From Climacium dendroides (Eukaryota > Streptophyta > Bryopsida > Hypnales > Climaciaceae), in NCBI GenBank assembly GCA_950106755.1, contig OX467086.1:21098001-21162000 (forward strand): a DNA stretch of 64,000 bases, given 5' to 3'. The notes below the pieces were generated by a model that saw nothing but the letters and a program-made list of their open reading frames with translations, had not been told where the DNA came from and did no database searches. Made by a program: the position numbers and the translations under genes. Below are positions 58,862 through 64,000 of the stretch, one piece after another. Positions within the stretch are counted from its first letter, which is position 1; the number at the start of each line of letters is the position of its first letter.

Positions 58862-60516
58862 GGATCATTACTTTCTTCATAATTTAATTGACAAGTTTTT
58901 GTGCTACGTGCTTATCATAGACACTATCCTTTGAAAAATCATCAGCCATGAGTTGTTGGGCCAATTGGGAAAGAAATAATATAAAAATGAAGGGTTCACT
59001 AAGGCAAGCCTATCATAAATTTCTACAAACACATGTACATATGCATGCATGAATGTAGATACATAGGATATTTATACTTTTATAGATATAGAAAAAGATA
59101 TTGACATATGAATATAGATGCGGATACTATTGTTGATACAAACACTAATTATCCCATATCTTTTGGTGACAATCTAAATTGACACTAGTATTTGAAACCT
59201 TAAATTTTGAAAATTGAAATAAAAAAATTAGACGAGGATACTTGATTGAGGCTTTAGAATATTGAAAGGCTATCCACTCAAATGCACTAAATAGAAGCCA
59301 AAATGTGGCTGATGGATAACTTTTGAGATTACTATAGAAATGAAGAATGCACCTATTGGTTCAAAAATCAAATCATTTTGGACAAAGGACCTTGGTGATA
59401 GGTCTCTTCTTTCAGAATTATGGTTTAAGAATCCAACATTGATTGTTTTTAACCCTATAAGGACATTGCAAATCTAAAAGATTAATGAATGACTTCACTA
59501 TTAATAGTAAAAATAAAGAATACACCTATTGATCCAATAGTCAAATTATTTTGGTGACTACTTTGGTCATTTGGGCCACGTCCTTCCATGGTTAAATATC
59601 AACATCTAAGCTATGTTCAAACATGGATGAAACAAAGAGGGTTTGAAAAATTCCTACAATGGAAGAAGCAACTAAAGGCCTAGTTACACATAACAAAAAA
59701 CTAACTAGCAACCTAATTGCAGGAAGGAAACCAAGAGGAACAAAGGAATTTTCATATTCTTTTATTCAAATGTATTGGTATTGAAACTTTAAAATAAAAA
59801 ATGTTCTTCAAACAAGCAATTTGACTTCTCTAAATGTTAGATAATTAGTTTAGAGTAAACTGGCCATTCACCGAACACATCCAAGAACCACACAACAATT
59901 GTTGCCAATTATCACAAAGTAACCGCACAATTCAACTATCAATTCAATTGTGATGGGAACAAAATTTTGAATCATTGTCCAATGACCACACACTATGCGG
60001 TGAAGGATTGCAAGGAGTTTTTGACTAAATTTCAAATACATCATCTTTAAATTACAATAAAACTTGTAGGAATTAATCTATTTGCATTTTGTTTTTGAAG
60101 GTGAATCTTAACATGACCTCTAATAATCATGCCAAATTTCAAAACATGCAAGTCTCTATATTTATGTGAACAAGGATTTTAATTTTGTCTGTGTAGTGAT
60201 TGGCAAGTTTATTATAATTGTCCATTCATTTGGTGATTCCAAATAAAAAACATACTAAAATTTTGCAAATCTTGCCATAGTCTCCTTTATTTCTATAAAT
60301 ACAAGTTCCTCATGGACAAATTACTAGTCCGCATTGAAAGTCTAACTTAATATAATAAACACAAGTGCCATTCTCTAAATCCACCATTTTAAGTGTTCAT
60401 TGTATGCTTTTCAATATGAGTTGCATTTTATTTATGAGTTGCCATTCCATGAATTATTGGTGTGGTATGATGAATCTCTTCATTTGTTACTAAAAGTCAT
60501 AAATTATTCCATAGTC
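58862..60516. other. AT-rich intergenic sequence with one orphan TTAA-type end
   Basis: TTAACCCTATAAGGACATTG at 59449 resembles a TTAA-element end, but no partner was found. No gene was seen. Confidence 0.35.
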
Positions 60517-61008
<492 letters not shown>

Positions 61009-61024
61009 GTACCTATGTAGAAGA

Positions 61025-61215
61025 AATGATTTGAGAATCTCAATCTACCAAAAAAAAGCTTTGACCTTTAGTAACTTTCAGCGTATGGTATCCAAATGCC
61101 CCATCCTTCGGTGCATTTGAACCTCCTTTCACATGCCAACAAAAAAAATCTAAAAATTTGACCGGTCTCATAATAACATTAATTAGACACAATAGCAAAA
61201 AGTGACAGTTTGGAA
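61025..61215. repeat. dispersed repeat, copy 3 of 3, 5'-truncated
   Basis: It matches the right half of the copies at 14791 and 52911 (CTTTGACC, GTATGGTATCCAAATG, GAACCTCCTTTCACATGCCA, AAAAGTG). Confidence 0.6.
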
Positions 61216-61479
61216 GGTACTGCAAGGCGCTTAATCCATCCAAGGAAGTGGAACCAACAGCGTGAAAATGCAAGTTCTCCAAGATAAAAGTAAAATCTTG
61301 CCCCTATTGAGTATTGTGCCTAGGGTATGTTCTTGACTTCTTCACCTAGCTAATTCAGGGTCTCCAATTGCAAATATGAATTCAAAATTTGGAAATTGAT
61401 TCATGTGTGGAAAATAAAAATTCCTGCATTTTCCCCCGGGGGGTAAAATTCCTGTTTTTTTTTGCCCTACCCTTCACAC

Positions 61480-61782
61480 TTCGTGAAACGGGTTTTATCG
61501 TCATGCCCACGAGGGTGCCCACGTGAAGTGACTATTAACTTATGGGCCCTTATTCTGATTCTCCATGGCACACCATGTTCAGGCGGGTTTTTTTTTTGCA
61601 GGAGCTGGCTATCCTTTGCCTGGCTGAAAGGACTGAGTTGGTGAATCTCTGTTCTACCTGCTCAGGATGCCAGCTCTCTGGACAAGAAAGGAATGGCTCC
61701 TTCGTCGTTGCCAAGCTTCCTAACTTGGGCGCTCCACCCCCCAAAAGATAACCATCCCAATAATGCTTGTACGCTTCACTAC
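61480..61782. other. higher-GC stretch with an exon-like segment
   Basis: A T-rich run followed by TTTTTTGCAG|GAGCTGG at 61588-61609 looks like a splice acceptor, and the frame after it stays open to 61751 (about 47 codons, plus strand). No domain is recognised, no donor or partner exon could be fixed, and the stretch runs directly into the tandem array. Possible gene fragment. Confidence 0.2.
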
Positions 61783-62594
61783 TGAAGTCGTCATCATCAA
61801 TCCCCAAGGCTTAATTCTGAAACGCTATGGAAGCCCCCACAAAATGTCCTTTGGATGATATTCGGGACCTCTACGAGACGGAAAAAAAACACATCAGTTT
61901 TTCATCCCAATTTTGATGGGGCTCGGTGGAGCGCTTTTTCAAGCAACGATGCTAGTGTGTGAGCATGAAAATGTGAGTGAAGCCGTCATCATCAATCACC
62001 AAGGCTTAATTCTGAAACGCTACGGAAGCCCCCCCAAAATGTCCTTTGGATGATATTCGGCACCTCTACGAGATGGAAAAAAAACAAAAAAGCATTGATT
62101 TTTTCATCCCACTTTTGATGGGGCTCGGTAGAGCGCTTTTTCAAGCAACGATGCTAGTGTGTGAGCATGAAAATGTGAGTGAAGTCGTCATCATCAATCC
62201 CCAAGGCTTAATTCTAAAACGCTTGGGAGGGCCCCACAAAATGCCCCACAAAATGCCCCCACAAAATGTCCTTTGGATGATATTTGGCACCTCTAGGAGA
62301 CGGGAAAAAAAAACATCGGTTTTTCATCCCACTTTTGATGGGACTTGGTGGAGCGCTTTTACAAGCAACAATGCTAGTGTGTGAACATGGAAATGTGAGT
62401 GAAGCCATCATCATCAATCACCAAGGCTTAATTCTAAAACGCTTGGGAGGGCCCCAAAAATGTCCTTCAAATGATATTTGGGACCTCTACGAGATGGAAA
62501 AAAAATGCATCGTATTTTCATCCCAATTTTGATGGGACTCAGTGGAGTACTTTTACAAGCAACAATGCTAGTGTGTGAGCATGGAAATGTGAGC
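61783..62594. repeat. tandem array, 4 copies of a roughly 195-220-bp unit
   Basis: Units begin GAAG(T/C)CGTCATCATCAAT or its variant at about 61784, 61979, 62184 and 62404. They share CCAAGGCTTAATTCT(G/A)AAACG, ATGTCCTTTGGATGATATT, CATCCCA(A/C)TTTTGATGGG and AATGCTAGTGTGTGA(G/A)CATG. Length differences come from A-runs and from a duplicated CCCCACAAAATG in unit 3. Open frames cross only part of the array and carry stops in most units. Confidence 0.93.
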
Positions 62595-64000
62595 ATCTAG
62601 ATTTTATTTCTTTTTCTTTTTTACATTTTTAAAGAAGTGCCAAAGTGGCAATATAAAATGTTACAGTGGTGCTCCAAATTTCAACATTTATCCACATATT
62701 GGATAGAAAATATCGTAGTGGCACATATCACATGTCTATAACTTGGTTTTCATCTACAATCTAGCAATTTCGTCCAAGATTGTTTTTAATTCAAAAGTTT
62801 TTTTTGAGATTTCATCCAAGTTTTTTGCCATCTTTAAGCCAAATTGTTTTTTCGTAGTGCAATTTGGCACTAGAAAGCCAAAAAAGAAACCTTGGTGAGC
62901 ATATGAGCCTTAAACATAGTGCATAAGGTAGAAGTACTTAGGACTGTCATTGTACCTATAACTATGACCTCTGAAATCTTGGAAAATCTTGGGAAATGAA
63001 TAGATGTGATTACAAGGATGTATTACATTTGAATATTAGACTCTAGTGTTGGTATTAGGTGCATGTACAATCAGCTCTTTAAAAATTCAAAACTTATTCT
63101 CACATTGTCCAAATAATACAACCGAAAGTGCACACAAATTATTTTTCTCTTGCTAATAAGGTCCAATAATTTGTTGAATGTATATTAGTAGACATCATGT
63201 CCCAAATCCTTAAAGTAATAGTTATGGGTGTTGCTAACTTAAGTAGATATCCTACAACCATTGAAGGTGTTTATATTACAACTTGTAATATAAACACCAA
63301 TAAAATAGTTATTTATAACACAATTAAGTTGTCATGTAAAGAAACATTTGCCCGGGGAAATCCTAGGAATTCTGGCTACGACTAAGAATGATTGAGGAAC
63401 AAAAGTAGATGTTGTATAAATCTTTAGTTTCAAATGTTGAATCTTTTACACCACTATGAAACTATTCTCCATTGACCTACCATGCTTTGGTTTTAATTAA
63501 TTCACTGATCAAACTAGGGATAAGAAACCATAGGATATGGGATGAATAGAACCGATGATATACCATGAGATATTATCGGTGAATATGGCTCTTAAACTTT
63601 CAAACTCACAATTTACTAGTCATCAATTCAACTTCACTATAAGAACAAAGCAAGTCTCAACGATATGGGCAAAGAACCCTACTTTGTTGCCATGATACAA
63701 AATGAGGTTAAGCAATGGTTTAACCCATGCCATCCGCAATAACAAAAATTTACTATAAAAAAAGCTACAAGCCACAACACACAAGTCTTCAACTTCTCCT
63801 CCAACTTCAACTCCAAATTCTCCAACTCCAAATTCTCCAACTCCAAAGTCAATTCCTTAATTGAGTTTTGGTTTCATGTTGCCGCTTCTTTAAAAGTTCA
63901 AATGAGATGAGTGATATCTTTTTAGAAAGCTCTCACAAATTTCTACTCTTTATCCAAATCTTAAATCATTCTAACACTTTGTCCAATTTCTATGACCATT
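62595..64000. other. AT-rich sequence to the window end
   Basis: The stretch 63060-63170 resembles 9590-9690 (AAAATTCA(A/T)AACTTATTC followed by GTCCAAATAA), a further dispersed-repeat pair. A small CTCCAA(A/-)(T/C)TCTCCAA tandem lies at 63800-63848. The pair AGTGCCAAA (62636) and TTTGGCACT (62865) could be short inverted ends. No gene was seen. Confidence 0.4.

Overview
This window is nuclear DNA from a land plant. Two intact genes belong to plant families: a single-exon 3-ketoacyl-CoA synthase and an eight-exon patatin-like acyl hydrolase with GT-AG introns of about 150-630 bp. A third gene has two exons and no family I recognise. The rest is AT-rich repeat sequence. The KCS is not closely like any angiosperm copy I can recall, and the intron sizes and GC-rich coding islands in an AT-rich background would fit a bryophyte, lycophyte or fern. 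I cannot fix the clade from sequence alone.

Layout. 1-11.3 kb is repeat-derived sequence: TTAA-flanked elements at 811-1779, 1853-2120 and about 6262-6740, a fold-back element at 2483-2689, a long-TIR element at 7700-8376 and an LTR-like fragment at 9215. It then passes into higher-GC DNA upstream of the KCS (11725-13311, +), whose 5' region holds a 165-bp tandem duplication. At 15707-17208 (-) lies a two-exon gene for a 314-residue membrane-anchored acidic protein of unknown function; its 3' end is tandemly duplicated. 18-30.7 kb is repeats: several TTAA elements, a second TIR family at 23.4, 25.9 and 28.1 kb, and an element with 140-bp inverted ends at 29.1-29.6 kb. A seven-copy 29-bp minisatellite lies at 30758-30960. 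The patatin gene runs from 37159 down to 32840 (-).

38-64 kb has no gene I can support. It holds further TTAA elements, two pairs of which abut and share one TTAA, a Stowaway-like MITE (46087-46342), nested insertions in an LTR-like sequence (47445-48400), several long fold-back elements, microsatellites and a four-copy array of roughly 200-bp units (61783-62594).

The most notable points are these. (1) The patatin gene has Ala in place of the nucleophilic Ser (G-T-A-T-G-G), keeps the oxyanion loop and the D-G-G, and carries a last-exon tail of about 300 residues: a Lys/Glu/Ala/Pro-rich linker followed by a Tyr/Ser/Asn-rich prion-like segment. (2) A diverse group of short non-autonomous elements has ends TTAA-CCC(C/T)(T)AAA and 4-bp TTAA duplications. 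These are piggyBac-like signatures, which I do not know as a described group in land plants. (3) The unknown two-exon gene has a duplicated, still-intact C-terminal coding end downstream. The genes show no operon-like relationship. KCS and patatin both belong to acyl-lipid metabolism, but adjacency in a plant genome is weak evidence of a joint role.

All repeat alignments were made by eye, so boundaries are good to a few bases only where an inverted end and a target duplication are both visible.
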